Origin: Eubacteriales bacterium mix99
GTDB taxonomy: Bacteria > Bacillota > Clostridia > Caldicoprobacterales > DTU083
NCBI GenBank assembly: GCA_038396605.1
Contig: CP121690.1
Location: forward strand, 1,706,500 to 1,770,499
Direction of reading: 5' to 3'
DNA length: 64,000 bases
A program made the translations under genes and the position numbers. Below, in pieces: positions 24,387-35,435 of the stretch. The notes under the pieces are model-generated. The model searched no databases, was not told where the DNA came from, and saw only the letters and a list, made by a program, of their open reading frames with translations. Positions within the stretch are counted from its first letter, which is position 1. Each line of letters opens with the position of its first letter.

Positions 24387-25076
24387 ATGAAACATGGTAA
24401 GAAATATCAGGAAAGCATGAAACTTGTGGATCGTTCCCGTTTATACGATCCGGAAGAAGCTTTGGAGTTGGTACAGCAGACTTCCAGAGCAAATTTTGAT
24501 GAGACAGTTGAGATTTCCATCAAGTTGGGAGTGGATCCCAAGCATGCGGATCAGCAGGTCCGCGGCGCGGTTGTATTGCCTCATGGCACCGGAAAAGTGG
24601 TTAAGGTTCTGGTTTTTGCCAAAGGGGAAAAGGCCAGGGAAGCTGAGGAAGCCGGCGCTGATTTTGTAGGCGCTGAGGATATGACCGCAAAGATTCAGAA
24701 TGAAAACTGGTTTGGATTTGACGTATGCGTGGCTACACCGGATATGATGAGCAAGGTGGGACGTCTCGGACGTATATTGGGGCCCAAGGGCCTGATGCCG
24801 AATCCCAAATCCGGTACCGTAACCACAGATGTTGCCAAGGCCATTCACGATATCAAAGCTGGTAAGGTCGAGTATCGTCTGGACAAGGCAGCAATCATTC
24901 ATGTACCCATTGGAAAGAAATCCTTTGGCACACAGAAGCTTTCTGAAAATCTGCAGACTCTCATGGATGCCATCATCAAGGCAAAGCCGGCGGCTTCCAA
25001 GGGAACTTATCTGCGCAGTGCAGTCCTTTCCAGCACTATGGGTCCCGGGATCCGGCTGAATGCTGCAAAGTTTTGA
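24387..25076 (+). CDS. rplA: 50S ribosomal protein L1
   Basis: A 229-residue protein of the mobile L1 stalk. The conserved block [20 protein letters not shown] is present, and the N-terminus reads [18 protein letters not shown] set the start at the ATG at 24387 because CAAGGAGGAATCACG precedes it; the frame is open further upstream but overlaps rplK. It ends the rplKA pair; the next genes have their own promoter. Confidence 0.96.
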   Translation: MKHGKKYQESMKLVDRSRLYDPEEALELVQQTSRANFDETVEISIKLGVDPKHADQQVRGAVVLPHGTGKVVKVLVFAKGEKAREAEEAGADFVGAEDMTAKIQNENWFGFDVCVATPDMMSKVGRLGRILGPKGLMPNPKSGTVTTDVAKAIHDIKAGKVEYRLDKAAIIHVPIGKKSFGTQKLSENLQTLMDAIIKAKPAASKGTYLRSAVLSSTMGPGIRLNAAKF

Positions 25077-25108
25077 TTCATCAGGAACCGGCTATCAGCA
25101 GGAAACGC

Positions 25109-25137
25109 TTGACAGCAAGCGGTTGCTGCGCTATAAT
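25109..25137 (+). promoter_or_regulatory. Promoter of the rplJL operon
   Basis: A full consensus pair: TTGACA (25109-25114), 17 nt, TATAAT (25132-25137). Transcription should start near 25144, just before the L10 leader. Confidence 0.88.
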
Positions 25138-25164
25138 GTTGCATGAAATTTGAATAGGATGGAA

Positions 25165-25276
25165 GCATGGTCTTATCGTAGACAGCAGGCGCTTCTTGAA
25201 GCTTAAACCAATCAGCCTGCCGAGGTAAGGGAATGTATTTTGAAGATACTGCCCTCTTGCCTTTGGCGAGAGGGCA
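25165..25276 (+). ncRNA. Ribosomal protein L10 leader
   Basis: The core CGTAGACAGCAGGCGC (25177-25192) pairs with GCCTGCCGAGG (about 25215-25225), the signature of the Firmicutes L10(L12)4-binding leader. It ends in a terminator-like hairpin, GCCCTCTTGC (25251-25260) with GCGAGAGGGC (25266-25275). Excess L10-L12 complex is known to bind such leaders and shut down rplJL. Boundaries are approximate. Confidence 0.85.
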
Positions 25277-25341
25277 TTTCAAATATGACCTTTCCGTGAT
25301 AAGAATCAGCCATATCCAAACAGGAAAGGAGGTGTTTTCTT

Positions 25342-25863
25342 ATGCCTGCCAGAGAGGAAAAGGCGAAAACCATAGAGGAAATAAAGGAAAATCTTTCAGG
25401 ATCCAGCAGTGCAGTGCTGATAGATTATAAAGGACTGACCGTTGAAGAAGTGACCGAGCTCCGAAAAGAATTCCGTGAGAACGGAGTGCACTATAAGGTT
25501 TACAAGAATACTCTGATGCAAATTGCGGCCAGACAGCTGCATATGGAGGACCTGATCCCGTATCTGAAAGGACAGACGGCAATTGCCTTTGGAACGGAGG
25601 ATCCGGTGGCTCCTGCCAAGATTTTGTCCAAAAATATGGAAAAGCTAAACAAGATGGAATTCAAGGTCGGCCTGGTGGATGGCAAGGTGATCAGCGTTGA
25701 TGAGATCAAAACATTGGCAGAGTTGCCGTCCAGAGAAGAATTGCTTGCCAGAATGCTGCGCAGCATGAATGCTCCGGTCAGCGGTCTGGTTACCGTATTG
25801 AGCGGTACGATTCGTTCCCTGGTCTATGCATTGAACGCAGTGAAGGAAAAGAAAGAAGCATAA
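25342..25863 (+). CDS. rplJ: 50S ribosomal protein L10
   Basis: A 173-residue protein that anchors the L7/L12 dimers to the stalk base. The N-terminal rRNA-binding domain contains [20 protein letters not shown] and the C-terminal helix ([16 protein letters not shown]) is where L12 dimers bind. The start ATG follows AAAGGAGGTGTTTTCTT. It is preceded by its autoregulatory leader and followed 31 nt later by rplL. Confidence 0.97.
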   Translation: MPAREEKAKTIEEIKENLSGSSSAVLIDYKGLTVEEVTELRKEFRENGVHYKVYKNTLMQIAARQLHMEDLIPYLKGQTAIAFGTEDPVAPAKILSKNMEKLNKMEFKVGLVDGKVISVDEIKTLAELPSREELLARMLRSMNAPVSGLVTVLSGTIRSLVYALNAVKEKKEA

Positions 25864-25894
25864 AAATTATGAAAAGAAACAGGAGGATTTCAGA

Positions 25895-26266
25895 ATGAAT
25901 CAACAGGAAATGTTGGATGCGATAAAAGGTATGACTGTTTTGGAGCTTTCCGAACTGGTAAAGGCTCTGGAAGATGAATTTGGTGTGAGCGCTTCCGCTC
26001 CGGTCGCTGTTGCAGCAGCTCCCGCCGGTGGCGCAGGCCAGCAGGAAGAGGAAAAGACAGAGTTTGATGTAGTTCTGTCGGAGATCGGCGATCAGAAGAT
26101 CAAAGTCATCAAGGTAGCCCGCGAAATCACCGGACTTGGCCTGAAAGATGCGAAGGATCTCGTGGATGCTGCTCCAAAGGCAGTCAAGGAAGGCGTTTCT
26201 AAAGAGGAAGCGGAGTCCATCAAGGCAAAATTCGATGAAGTCGGTGCGAAAGTAGAAATCAAGTAA
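25895..26266 (+). CDS. rplL: 50S ribosomal protein L7/L12
   Basis: A 123-residue stalk protein. An N-terminal dimerisation helix (about 1-33), an Ala/Gly-rich hinge ([14 protein letters not shown]) and the C-terminal factor-binding domain ([20 protein letters not shown] and on) are all present. It recruits translation factors. The ATG follows AGGAGGATTTCAG. A hairpin terminator/attenuator lies after it, before rpoB. Confidence 0.97.
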   Translation: MNQQEMLDAIKGMTVLELSELVKALEDEFGVSASAPVAVAAAPAGGAGQQEEEKTEFDVVLSEIGDQKIKVIKVAREITGLGLKDAKDLVDAAPKAVKEGVSKEEAESIKAKFDEVGAKVEIK

Positions 26267-26299
26267 GGTATGATCGGATAACCGTTATCGGAATAAAAT

Positions 26300-26338
26300 A
26301 AGGAGCTCTTTACAGGAAGAAAGAGTTCCTTATTTTTC
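26300..26338 (+). terminator. Terminator or attenuator between rplL and rpoB
   Basis: AAGGAGCTCTTT (26300-26311) pairs with AAAGAGTTCCTT (26320-26331), followed by ATTTTTC. In this position such hairpins often allow partial read-through to rpoBC. Confidence 0.85.
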
Positions 26339-26581
26339 TACGGATTTTCCGTAGAAAGCAAAAACATCACCATTGACAATCTGGCAATCCTATGATAAGA
26401 TTGTAAATTGCATTAATAGTTTTTAGTAGACAACCCTATGCTATTCTTTCTTATCTCTATTCTATACTGAATAAAGGATAAAATGCAAGGGTATAATAAA
26501 TATTAATGCCCTATTACTTAAATTGCCAAATAGCCATTGTTTTGCGGTTGTTTTTGGTGTTATAAAATCTAAAGGGGTGAG
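26339..26581 (+). other. Leader region before rpoB with a candidate promoter
   Basis: TTGACA (26373-26378), 17 nt, TAAGAT (26396-26401) could start an rpoBC-specific transcript with a leader of about 170 nt. The rest is AT-rich with no reading frame or clear structure; a TATAAA lies at about 26563. Confidence 0.45.
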
Positions 26582-29500
26582 ATGTGCATGCTGCATCCAG
26601 TTCAGTTAGGAAAGAGAACCAGGATGAGTTATTCCAAGATCGATGAGGTTCTGGATATGCCAAATCTAATTGAGGTGCAAAAAAACTCATACAAATGGTT
26701 TCTCGAAAAGGGGCTCCAGGAGGTTTTCGATGATATATCTCCCATCTCAGACTATTCCGAGAATCTTATTCTGGAATTCGTGGATTACTATTTGGATGAT
26801 GATCCCAAATACTCTGTGGATGAGTGTAAGGAAAGGGATGTAACGTATTCCAAATCTCTCAAGGTACGTGTCCGGTTAATCAACCGGGAAACCGGTGAAG
26901 TAAAGGAACAGGAAGTATTTATGGGAGACTTTCCGATTATGACCGACCAGGGCACCTTCATTATCAATGGGGCAGAACGTGTCATCGTCAGCCAGCTGGT
27001 TCGCTCGCCCAGCGTCTATTATGCCGAGCAGGTGGATAAAACAGGCAAAAAGCTGTATTCCGCCACAGTCATACCAAACCGGGGCGCATGGCTGGAGTAC
27101 GAAACCGATTCCAATGATGTATTATCCGTACGTGTGGACCGTACCCGGAAAATCAATGTCACCATTCTCCTGAGGGCACTGGGGTATGGAACGGATGCTC
27201 AGATCAAGGATCTTCTGGGGGAAGATGAGATCCTTTCCGCCACCATTGACAGTGATAATACCAATTCTGTGGAAGAAGGGCTTCTGGAAGTCTATAAGCG
27301 TCTCCGGCCCGGAGAGCCTCCCACGGTGGATAGCGCCAGTCAGTTGATCCGGTCCCTGTTTTTTGATCCAAAGCGCTACGATCTGGCCCGGGTGGGCCGG
27401 TATAAGTTCAACAAGAAGTTGTCTCTGGCAGCCCGGATTTCCGGACAGCGCATGGCAGAGCAGGTTGTGAACCCGACCACCGGAGAGGTTCTGGCAGAGC
27501 CCGGGGAAAAGATTACCCGGAAGACAGCAGAATCCATTCAGAATGCAGGGGTAAATGCCGTTTTACTTCAGATGGACAATGGAAAAACGGCAAAGATTCT
27601 TGGCAATCACTTTGTCGATGCCGGAAGTTATCTGGATTTTAATCCGCTGGAGGCGGGCATCACGGATAGGGTGTATTTTCCGGAATTCCAGGCCATTCTG
27701 GAGAAGGATCTGAGTGAGGAGGATCTGAAGGAAGAATTAAAAAGTTCTCACGACAAACTGATGCCAAAGCATATCCTGATTGATGATATTGTTGCTTCCA
27801 TCAGTTATAATCTTCATTTATCCGATGGGATCGGACATGTGGACGATATCGACCATCTCGGGAACAGGAGGCTTCGCTCTGTCGGGGAGCTGCTTCAGAA
27901 CCAGTTCCGGATTGGATTGTCAAGAATGGAGCGGGTTGTGAAGGAAAGGATGACGATTCAGGATGTGGATGTGATCACGCCGCAGGCCCTGATCAATATT
28001 CGTCCGGTTTCCGCTGCCATCAAGGAGTTTTTCGGGAGCAGCCAGCTGTCTCAGTTTATGGATCAGACCAATCCCCTGGCTGAGCTGACCCATAAGAGAA
28101 GGCTGAGTGCTCTGGGACCCGGTGGCCTGAGCCGGGATCGGGCCGGATTTGAAGTGCGTGACGTGCACTATTCCCACTACAGCCGCATGTGCCCCATTGA
28201 GACCCCGGAAGGTCCCAATATCGGTTTGATTGGTTCTCTGAGCACCTATGCGAGAATCAATGAATACGGTTTTATTGAAGCGCCTTATCGCAGGGTGGAT
28301 CATGATAAAAACGTTGTTACGGATGAGATTGTGTATCTCACGGCAGATGAAGAGGACGAATACATCATTGCTCAGGGCAATGAAGCCCTGGACGAGGAAG
28401 GGCGCTTCATCAACGAGCGTGTTATGGTGAGGCTTCGTGAGGATATTTTTGAGGTCCCCCGGGACCAGGTGGACTATATGGACGTATCACCGAAGCAGTT
28501 GGTTTCTGTGGCCACGGCAATGATTCCCTTCCTGGAAAATGACGATGCCAACCGTGCTTTGATGGGATCCAACATGCAGCGGCAGGCCGTTCCCTTGATC
28601 AAGCCGGAAGCTCCCATTGTGGGCACCGGTATGGAGTATAAGGCAGCCAGGGATTCCGGCGTTGTGATTTTGGCGAAGGAAGCCGGCGTAGTCCGGAAAG
28701 TGGATGCCGATTATGTTCGGATCAAGGGGGACGACGGCCGGGAATACCGCTATAAATTATTGAAGTTCAAACGATCCAACCAGGGAACCTGCATGAATCA
28801 GAGGCCGATTGTTTCCGAAGGCGAGCGGGTTTCGAAAGGACAGATCATCGTTGACGGCCCCTCCACCGATGAGGGAGAGGTTGCGCTGGGCCGCAATGTG
28901 CTGATCGGCTTTATGAGCTGGGAGGGTTATAACTATGAAGACGCCGTCCTGATCAGTGAAAAGCTGGTTCGAAACGATGTCTTTACCTCCATCCATATTG
29001 AGGAATATGAATCGGATGCCCGGGATACCAAGCTGGGCCCCGAGGAAATCACACGGGATATCCCCAATGTGGGGGAAGAAGCATTGAAGGATCTGGATGA
29101 GCGGGGCATTATTCGGATTGGCGCAGAGGTGCGGGCCGGAAACATCCTGGTGGGCAAGGTAACCCCCAAGGGGGAGACTGAGCTGACGGCAGAGGAACGT
29201 TTGCTCCGTGCTATTTTTGGGGAAAAGGCCCGCGAGGTTCGGGATACTTCCCTGAAGGTACCCCACGGGGAAAGCGGCATCATTGTGGATGTGAAGGTTT
29301 TTCTGCGGGAGAACGGCGATGAACTACCCCCTGGTGTCAATCAGTTGGTTCGCTGCTATATCGCGCAAAAGAGAAAAATATCCGTTGGAGATAAAATGTC
29401 CGGGCGCCATGGGAACAAGGGCGTGATTTCCCGGGTGCTTCCGGAGGAGGATATGCCCTTCCTGCCGGACGGGACGCCTCTTGAAATCTGCCTGAATCCG

Positions 29501-30364
29501 CTCGGGGTTCCTTCCCGTATGAATATCGGCCAGGTGCTGGAAGTGCATCTGGGCCTGGCTGCAAAAGAGCTGGGATGGCATATTGCCACTCCGGTTTTTG
29601 ACGGAGCATCCGAGATTGATATTATGGATACTCTGGAAAAAGCCAATATCAACCGTGACGGAAAGCTCACGGTTTATGACGGACGTACCGGGGAAGCTTT
29701 TGACAGCCCGGTAACGGTAGGATATATGTATTTCCTGAAGCTGGCTCACCTGGTGGACGACAAGATTCACGCACGTTCCACCGGACCTTATTCGCTGGTA
29801 ACGCAGCAGCCGCTGGGGGGCAAGGCACAGTTCGGCGGGCAGCGTTTCGGTGAGATGGAAGTCTGGGCCCTGGAAGCGTATGGCGCAGCCCATACCCTGC
29901 AGGAGATCCTGACGGTGAAATCCGATGATGTGGTTGGCAGGGTCAAGACCTATGAGGCGATCGTGAAAGGCGAAAATATCCCGGAGCCCGGAGCTCCGGA
30001 GGCTTTCAAGGTCCTGATCAAGGAACTGCAGAGCCTGGCCCTTGATGTAAAGGTGCTGAGCGATAAAAACGAAGAGATCGTCATGAAGGAATCCGACGAC
30101 GATGATGTGGATGATCTGGATATCAATATCGAGGGACGTGAGGAACAGACTCCGGAAGAAGAGTCGGAGGAATACGAAGACGATGAGCTGGATCTGGACC
30201 TGGACAATATTGCAGCCATTCCGGGCATGGACGAAGACGATGCTGCGGACGAACCCGATGATTCCGATGATTCCGACGATTCCGATGATTCCGATGATTC
30301 CGATGATTCCGACGAATCGGATGACCTTCTGGAGGATATCAACCTGGATGACGATGATGAATAA
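26582..30364 (+). CDS. rpoB: RNA polymerase subunit beta, with long acidic DDS-repeat tail
   Basis: A 1260-residue polymerase subunit. The rifampicin-pocket region [20 protein letters not shown] starts at F483, with D494, H504 and S509 at the positions mutated in resistant strains, so it looks rifampicin-sensitive. [12 protein letters not shown] begins at 936. After the standard end (about residue 1170) comes an acidic tail of some 90 residues, including six DDS units and one DES at 1226-1246. The ATG at 26582 sits four nt from AGGGGTG; the ATG at 26588 is better spaced. rpoC follows after 23 nt. Confidence 0.97.
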   Translation: MCMLHPVQLGKRTRMSYSKIDEVLDMPNLIEVQKNSYKWFLEKGLQEVFDDISPISDYSENLILEFVDYYLDDDPKYSVDECKERDVTYSKSLKVRVRLINRETGEVKEQEVFMGDFPIMTDQGTFIINGAERVIVSQLVRSPSVYYAEQVDKTGKKLYSATVIPNRGAWLEYETDSNDVLSVRVDRTRKINVTILLRALGYGTDAQIKDLLGEDEILSATIDSDNTNSVEEGLLEVYKRLRPGEPPTVDSASQLIRSLFFDPKRYDLARVGRYKFNKKLSLAARISGQRMAEQVVNPTTGEVLAEPGEKITRKTAESIQNAGVNAVLLQMDNGKTAKILGNHFVDAGSYLDFNPLEAGITDRVYFPEFQAILEKDLSEEDLKEELKSSHDKLMPKHILIDDIVASISYNLHLSDGIGHVDDIDHLGNRRLRSVGELLQNQFRIGLSRMERVVKERMTIQDVDVITPQALINIRPVSAAIKEFFGSSQLSQFMDQTNPLAELTHKRRLSALGPGGLSRDRAGFEVRDVHYSHYSRMCPIETPEGPNIGLIGSLSTYARINEYGFIEAPYRRVDHDKNVVTDEIVYLTADEEDEYIIAQGNEALDEEGRFINERVMVRLREDIFEVPRDQVDYMDVSPKQLVSVATAMIPFLENDDANRALMGSNMQRQAVPLIKPEAPIVGTGMEYKAARDSGVVILAKEAGVVRKVDADYVRIKGDDGREYRYKLLKFKRSNQGTCMNQRPIVSEGERVSKGQIIVDGPSTDEGEVALGRNVLIGFMSWEGYNYEDAVLISEKLVRNDVFTSIHIEEYESDARDTKLGPEEITRDIPNVGEEALKDLDERGIIRIGAEVRAGNILVGKVTPKGETELTAEERLLRAIFGEKAREVRDTSLKVPHGESGIIVDVKVFLRENGDELPPGVNQLVRCYIAQKRKISVGDKMSGRHGNKGVISRVLPEEDMPFLPDGTPLEICLNPLGVPSRMNIGQVLEVHLGLAAKELGWHIATPVFDGASEIDIMDTLEKANINRDGKLTVYDGRTGEAFDSPVTVGYMYFLKLAHLVDDKIHARSTGPYSLVTQQPLGGKAQFGGQRFGEMEVWALEAYGAAHTLQEILTVKSDDVVGRVKTYEAIVKGENIPEPGAPEAFKVLIKELQSLALDVKVLSDKNEEIVMKESDDDDVDDLDINIEGREEQTPEEESEEYEDDELDLDLDNIAAIPGMDEDDAADEPDDSDDSDDSDDSDDSDDSDESDDLLEDINLDDDDE
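30257..30319 (+). repeat. 9-bp tandem repeats encoding Asp-Asp-Ser in rpoB
   Basis: Seven tandem 9-bp units, five of them exactly GATGATTCC, one GACGATTCC and one GACGAATCG. The near-identity of the DNA implies recent slippage expansion in frame. Confidence 0.95.
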
Positions 30365-30387
30365 CATAAAGAAGGGAGAGATAGCCC

Positions 30388-33300
30388 TTGTTCGAGCTGA
30401 ATAATTTGAGTTCCATTCAGATAGGCCTGGCGTCTCCGGATAAAATCCGGGAGTGGTCCAGGGGCGAGGTGAAGAAGCCGGAAACCATCAATTATCGTAC
30501 CTTGAAGCCCGAAAAGGATGGATTGTTCTGTGAAAAAATATTTGGTCCCCAAAAGGACTGGGAGTGCCATTGCGGGAAATACAAGAGGATCCGTTATAAG
30601 GGAATCATCTGTGACCGATGCGGTGTAGAGGTAACCCGTTCCAAGGTGCGTCGGGAGCGGATGGGTCATATTGAGCTGGCGGCTCCGGTATCGCACATCT
30701 GGTATTTTAAGGGAATCCCCAGCAGGATGGGTTTGATACTGGATATGTCCCCCCGATCCCTGGAGAAGATCCTGTATTTTGCTTCTTATGTCGTTCTGGA
30801 TCCCGGAGATACTCCTTTGTCAAAAAAGCTTGTCTTAAATGAGAAGGAATACCGGGAAAACCTCGATAAATACGGCGACAGTTTCCGTTGCGGCATGGGA
30901 GCAGAGGCAATCAAGGAGCTGCTCAAGGAAATTGATCTGAATGCCATGTCCGAAGAGCTTCGCTCGGACCTGAAGAATTCCACCGGACAGAAGAGGATCC
31001 GGATTGTAAAACGGCTGGAGGTTGTGGAGTCCTTCAAGAAATCAGGCAATCGCCCGGAATATATGATTCTGGATGCCGTACCGGTTATTCCGCCGGAGCT
31101 GCGCCCCATGGTTCAGCTGGACGGCGGCCGTTTTGCCACCTCGGATCTGAATGACCTTTACCGGCGAATCATCAATCGCAACAACCGGTTGAAACGGCTG
31201 CTGGATCTGGGAGCGCCGGATATCATTGTCCGCAATGAAAAGCGTATGCTGCAGGAGGCAGTGGATGCCCTGATTGACAACGGGCGAAGAGGACGCCCCG
31301 TTACCGGCCCCGGAAACCGGCCCCTGAAATCCCTCAGCGATATGCTGAAGGGCAAACAGGGACGATTCCGGCAGAATCTGCTGGGAAAACGGGTGGATTA
31401 TTCCGGACGGTCCGTTATTGTGGTCGGCCCGGATCTGAAGATGACGCAGTGCGGCCTTCCCAAGGAGATGGCCCTGGAGTTGTTCAAGCCCTTTGTAATG
31501 AAGCGTCTGGTGGAAAAAGGCCTGGCTCATAACATAAAGAGTGCAAAGCGTATGGTCGAAAGAGTCCGGCCGGAAGTGTGGGATGTGGTGGAAGAAGTCA
31601 TCAGGGAGCATCCCGTTCTGCTGAACCGTGCCCCGACTCTTCACCGCCTCGGTATTCAGGCCTTTGAACCGGTGTTGGTGGAAGGCCGTGCGCTGAAACT
31701 GCATCCTCTGGCATGCACCGCATACAATGCGGACTTTGACGGCGATCAGATGGCCGTTCATGTACCGCTTTCCGTGGAAGCACAGTCGGAAGCCAGGTTT
31801 TTGATGCTGGCTGCCAACAACATCTTGAAGCCTCAGGACGGCAGGCCGGTTGTTACTCCCACTCTGGACATGATTTTCGGATGTTATTATCTGACCATCG
31901 AAAAGCCCGGGGAAAAGGGAGAAGGAAAGGTATTTGGCGATACCAATGAGGTGATCATGGCATACCAGGAAGGCATTGCAGGGCTGCATGCAAAAGTGAA
32001 GATGCGGGTCTTCCGGGAAGTGGACGGGGAAAAAGTTTCCCGGCTGATTGATATCACTCCCGGGCGCGTTATTTTCAATGAAGCCATTCCGCAGGATTTG
32101 GGCTGTCAGGATCGAAGCGACCCGGATCAGATGTTTTTGCCGGAAATTGACAAGCCGGTAAATAAGGGAATGTTGCAAAGGATAATCGATAAATGTTATC
32201 ATAAATTTGGCGGAGCTGAGACTTCCAGGATGCTGGACAAAATAAAGGCACTGGGGTTTCATTATTGCACCAAAAGTGCTCTCACTGTCAGTGTTTCCGA
32301 CATGGTCGTCCCGAAAGAGAAAAAGGAACTTCTTGCCAAAGCCGATGAAGAGGTTCAGAAGATCCATCGTCAGTACCGTCGTGGCTTGATTTCGAATGAT
32401 GAGCGCTATGAAAGGGTCATTGACACCTGGAATGAAACGACGGACGCTGTTACTGGGGCTCTGAAATCCGCATGGAATGAATACAATCCCCTGAACATGA
32501 TGGCGGCTTCCGGCGCCCGTGGAAACATCAACCAGATCCGTCAGCTGGCCGGGATGCGCGGACTGATGGCCAATCCGTCCGGCAAGATTATCGAACTGCC
32601 GATCCGGGCAAATTTCCGGGAAGGTCTCACCGTTCTGGAGTTCTTCATTTCCACCCACGGTGCCAGGAAGGGATTGGCGGATACTGCACTGCGTACCGCA
32701 GATTCCGGATATTTGACCCGTCGTCTGGTGGATGTCAGTCAGGATGTGATTATCCAGTCGGAGGACTGCTTTGAGGAATCCGGGGAAAAGATCCGCGGCA
32801 TATGGGTCAGTGAGATCAAGGAAGACAATGAGATCATTGAGCCGTTTTCCGACCGCATCACAGGACGTTATGTTGCAGAAACGGTGGTGCATCCGGAAAC
32901 GGGTGAAGTCATTGTAGAAGCAAACCATCTGGTTACGCCGGCGATTGCTTCCAGGATCATTGAAGCGGGCATTACACGGTGCTGCATCCGGACGGTTCTG
33001 ACCTGCCGGGCTGAGCACGGCGTATGCGCAAAGTGTTACGGCAGCAATCTGGCCACCGGAGATCCGGTCAACGTCGGCGAAGCAATCGGAATTATTGCCG
33101 CTCAGTCCATTGGCGAACCAGGTACCCAGCTGACCATGAGAACATTCCATACCGGCGGCGTTGCCGGAGACGATATTACGCAGGGCCTGCCCAGGGTAGA
33201 GGAGCTTTTCGAAGCCAGGAAGCCAAAAGGCCTGGCCATTATCTCGGAATTGTCCGGCAAGGTTTCGGTCAATGAACAGAAAAAGAAGAGAGAAATCACC

Positions 33301-33969
33301 ATTATCAATGATGACGAGGGCGATTCCAAGACCTATCTGATACCGTATGGATCCCGCATCAAGGTGGAGGAAGGACAGGTCGTGGAGGCCGGAGACGAAT
33401 TGACGGAAGGCTCCATCAATCCTCATGATATTCTGAAGATCAAGGGGATCAAGGGAGTGCAGGCATATCTGCTGCAGGAGGTGCAGAAGGTTTACCGGCT
33501 GCAGGGTGTGGATATCAATGACCGCCATGTTGAAGTGATCATCCGGCAGATGCTGCACAAAGTCCGGGTGGAGGATGCCGGGGATACGGACCTGTTGCCC
33601 GGCAGTCTGGTTGATATTTTTGATTTCGAGCGGGAAAATGAGCGCGTGATGAAGGAAGATGGCGTGCCTGCCCAGGCGAAGAGAGTTCTGCTCGGTATTA
33701 CCAAATCCGCCCTTTCCACGGATTCCTTCCTGTCTGCCGCTTCGTTCCAGGAAACGACAAGAGTCCTGACTGATGCGGCCATAAAAGGCAAGAATGACCC
33801 ATTGGCCGGCTTGAAGGAAAATGTTATTATCGGAAAGCTGATTCCTGCGGGAACCGGCATGAAACGCTACCGGAATATCGAAATTGTAAATGAAAAAGTC
33901 GGATCAGAAGACGCTCCGGATGCCATTGAGCTGGAGCTCCCTTCGAAGAAGGATCTTGTTGAAGCCTGA
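30388..33969 (+). CDS. rpoC: RNA polymerase subunit beta-prime
   Basis: A 1193-residue catalytic subunit. The N-terminal zinc site is C60, C62, C75 and C78. The active-site magnesium motif [12 protein letters not shown] starts at N447 with D449, D451 and D453. The bridge helix and trigger loop regions follow ([39 protein letters not shown]). The start is TTG at 30388, behind GAAGGGAGAG; a weak start codon for so abundant a protein. It is the last gene of the rpoBC unit, ending at a hairpin. Confidence 0.97.
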   Translation: MFELNNLSSIQIGLASPDKIREWSRGEVKKPETINYRTLKPEKDGLFCEKIFGPQKDWECHCGKYKRIRYKGIICDRCGVEVTRSKVRRERMGHIELAAPVSHIWYFKGIPSRMGLILDMSPRSLEKILYFASYVVLDPGDTPLSKKLVLNEKEYRENLDKYGDSFRCGMGAEAIKELLKEIDLNAMSEELRSDLKNSTGQKRIRIVKRLEVVESFKKSGNRPEYMILDAVPVIPPELRPMVQLDGGRFATSDLNDLYRRIINRNNRLKRLLDLGAPDIIVRNEKRMLQEAVDALIDNGRRGRPVTGPGNRPLKSLSDMLKGKQGRFRQNLLGKRVDYSGRSVIVVGPDLKMTQCGLPKEMALELFKPFVMKRLVEKGLAHNIKSAKRMVERVRPEVWDVVEEVIREHPVLLNRAPTLHRLGIQAFEPVLVEGRALKLHPLACTAYNADFDGDQMAVHVPLSVEAQSEARFLMLAANNILKPQDGRPVVTPTLDMIFGCYYLTIEKPGEKGEGKVFGDTNEVIMAYQEGIAGLHAKVKMRVFREVDGEKVSRLIDITPGRVIFNEAIPQDLGCQDRSDPDQMFLPEIDKPVNKGMLQRIIDKCYHKFGGAETSRMLDKIKALGFHYCTKSALTVSVSDMVVPKEKKELLAKADEEVQKIHRQYRRGLISNDERYERVIDTWNETTDAVTGALKSAWNEYNPLNMMAASGARGNINQIRQLAGMRGLMANPSGKIIELPIRANFREGLTVLEFFISTHGARKGLADTALRTADSGYLTRRLVDVSQDVIIQSEDCFEESGEKIRGIWVSEIKEDNEIIEPFSDRITGRYVAETVVHPETGEVIVEANHLVTPAIASRIIEAGITRCCIRTVLTCRAEHGVCAKCYGSNLATGDPVNVGEAIGIIAAQSIGEPGTQLTMRTFHTGGVAGDDITQGLPRVEELFEARKPKGLAIISELSGKVSVNEQKKKREITIINDDEGDSKTYLIPYGSRIKVEEGQVVEAGDELTEGSINPHDILKIKGIKGVQAYLLQEVQKVYRLQGVDINDRHVEVIIRQMLHKVRVEDAGDTDLLPGSLVDIFDFERENERVMKEDGVPAQAKRVLLGITKSALSTDSFLSAASFQETTRVLTDAAIKGKNDPLAGLKENVIIGKLIPAGTGMKRYRNIEIVNEKVGSEDAPDAIELELPSKKDLVEA

Positions 33970-33983
33970 TCCTGTCGACGCAT

Positions 33984-34040
33984 GGAAAAAGCAAGGCTCT
34001 GCCTGCTTCATGGTTCCGCCTTCTTTTTCCTTGTTTTTCG
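33984..34040 (+). terminator. Terminator after rpoC
   Basis: GGAAAAAGCAAGGC (33984-33997) pairs with GCCTTCTTTTTCC (34018-34030) with one bulge; T-rich sequence follows. Confidence 0.7.
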
Positions 34041-34049
34041 CCTTTTTTA

Positions 34050-34079
34050 TTGACAGCAACAGGCCGTAAGTGCTAAAAT
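34050..34079 (+). promoter_or_regulatory. Promoter of the rplGB-rpsL-rpsG-fusA-tuf operon
   Basis: TTGACA (34050-34055), 18 nt, TAAAAT (34074-34079) with a TG one base before the -10 box. Confidence 0.75.
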
Positions 34080-34130
34080 AATTAAGTGCGCTTATTTTGG
34101 GCATTTGTGTTGTCGCAGGAGGTTGGAAGG

Positions 34131-34418
34131 ATGCCGCATAATCTGAAATTTATCCCATCCCAGACTGTCGTGGGGCGGAAACAAACCGCCAAAGCCATTC
34201 GGCAGGGAAAAGCACAGCGTGTGTTTCTGGCATGCGATGCGGAGAATTATGTGGTAAACGAAATGAAGGATCTTTGCAGCGAATTCCATGTTCCGGTTAC
34301 GGAGATTGCCACCATGAAGGAATTGGGAAAAGCCTGTGGCATTCAGGTGGGAGCTGCGACAGCTGCGATCCGGAAGGAAGCGCCGGGCAAAAAGAAAGAA
34401 ACCGTACCCATCCGTTGA
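34131..34418 (+). CDS. rplGB: Ribosomal L7Ae-like protein (YbxF/RplGB)
   Basis: A 95-residue member of the L7Ae family, RNA-binding proteins that recognise kink-turns. The core VFLACDAENYVVNEMKDLCS and the later GKACGIQVGAATAAI match the family. It lies between rpoC and rpsL, the usual Firmicutes location. I set the start at the ATG at 34131, 11 nt after AGGAGG; an upstream GTG at 34086 lacks a ribosome binding site. Its role in the ribosome is not settled in the family. Confidence 0.9.
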   Translation: MPHNLKFIPSQTVVGRKQTAKAIRQGKAQRVFLACDAENYVVNEMKDLCSEFHVPVTEIATMKELGKACGIQVGAATAAIRKEAPGKKKETVPIR

Positions 34419-34470
34419 TTCCGAAATGTAATTTGCTATAGGAACGATATTTTTGAAAGGAGGTGGAGGA

Positions 34471-34845
34471 ATGCCTACCATCAATCAATTGGTACGAAAA
34501 GGAAGAGAAAAGGTAACCTACCAGTCAGATGCTCCGGCGCTGAATGCGTCGCCCCAGAAGCGTGGAGTTTGTACTGCCGTTAAGACAACGACTCCAAAAA
34601 AGCCAAACTCTGCCTTGAGGAAAATTGCCAGAGTCCGCTTGACTCATGGAATGGAAGTAACCGCTTATATCCCGGGGATTGGACATAACCTGCAGGAGCA
34701 CTCTGTTGTTTTGATCCGCGGAGGCAGGGTAAAGGACCTGCCCGGTGTGCGTTATCATATCGTACGCGGTGCTTTGGATACGGCCGGCGTGGCAAATAGA
34801 ATGAAGGCCCGATCCAAATATGGTACCAAAAGGCCAAAGAAGTAA
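34471..34845 (+). CDS. rpsL: 30S ribosomal protein S12
   Basis: A 124-residue decoding-centre protein. [12 protein letters not shown] begins it; the two loops [15 protein letters not shown] and [16 protein letters not shown] keep the lysines where streptomycin-resistance changes occur, so it is wild type there. The start follows AAAGGAGGTGGAGGA. First gene of the str group. Confidence 0.97.
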   Translation: MPTINQLVRKGREKVTYQSDAPALNASPQKRGVCTAVKTTTPKKPNSALRKIARVRLTHGMEVTAYIPGIGHNLQEHSVVLIRGGRVKDLPGVRYHIVRGALDTAGVANRMKARSKYGTKRPKK

Positions 34846-34884
34846 TGGATTTTGGAGAAAATAGAGTGTTAAGGAGGGAATAGG

Positions 34885-35355
34885 ATGCCAAGAAAGGGGT
34901 ATGTTTCCAAGAGGGAAGTACTTCCTGATCCGATTTATGGCGATAAAGTTGTCACGAAGCTGATTAATCAGGTAATGCAGGACGGGAAACGCGGTGTGGC
35001 TCAGAAAATCTGCTATGAATCCTTTGACCTGATCCAGGAAAAGGCAGGGAAGGATCCGATGGAAGTTTTTGAGCAGGCATTGAATAATATTATGCCTGTA
35101 TTGGAAGTAAAGTCCAGGAGAGTCGGCGGTGCCACCTATCAGGTACCCATGGAAGTCCGTCCGGAAAGACGTCAGACCCTGGGACTGCGATGGCTGGTAA
35201 GCTTTGCAAGGAACCGCGGGGAGAAGACCATGAAACAGCGTCTGGCCGGCGAGATCATGGATGCCGCCAATAATTCAGGCAGTGCAGTGAGAAGGAAGGA
35301 AGAAACCCACAGGATGGCTGAAGCCAACAAGGCTTTTGCCCATTACAGGTGGTAA
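34885..35355 (+). CDS. rpsG: 30S ribosomal protein S7
   Basis: A 156-residue protein that organises the 3' domain of 16S rRNA. It begins [21 protein letters not shown] and ends in [12 protein letters not shown], both typical. The ATG follows AAGGAGGGAATAGG. It lies between rpsL and fusA. Confidence 0.97.
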   Translation: MPRKGYVSKREVLPDPIYGDKVVTKLINQVMQDGKRGVAQKICYESFDLIQEKAGKDPMEVFEQALNNIMPVLEVKSRRVGGATYQVPMEVRPERRQTLGLRWLVSFARNRGEKTMKQRLAGEIMDAANNSGSAVRRKEETHRMAEANKAFAHYRW

Positions 35356-35435
35356 GAGAACAGGTAGAAAACGGACTGAAACTGAATTTGGGGAACGGTA
35401 ATGGATTTAGCATGAATTGAAAGGAGGCTAATTTA

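Noticed and set aside
29324-30367. A minus-strand frame with a striking Gly-Ile-Ile repeat
   Set aside because: It is the antisense reading of the rpoB DDS repeat.
31042-33558. An 838-codon open frame on the strand opposite rpoC
   Set aside because: It mirrors rpoC codon usage, has no ribosome binding site and overlaps an unmistakable gene throughout.
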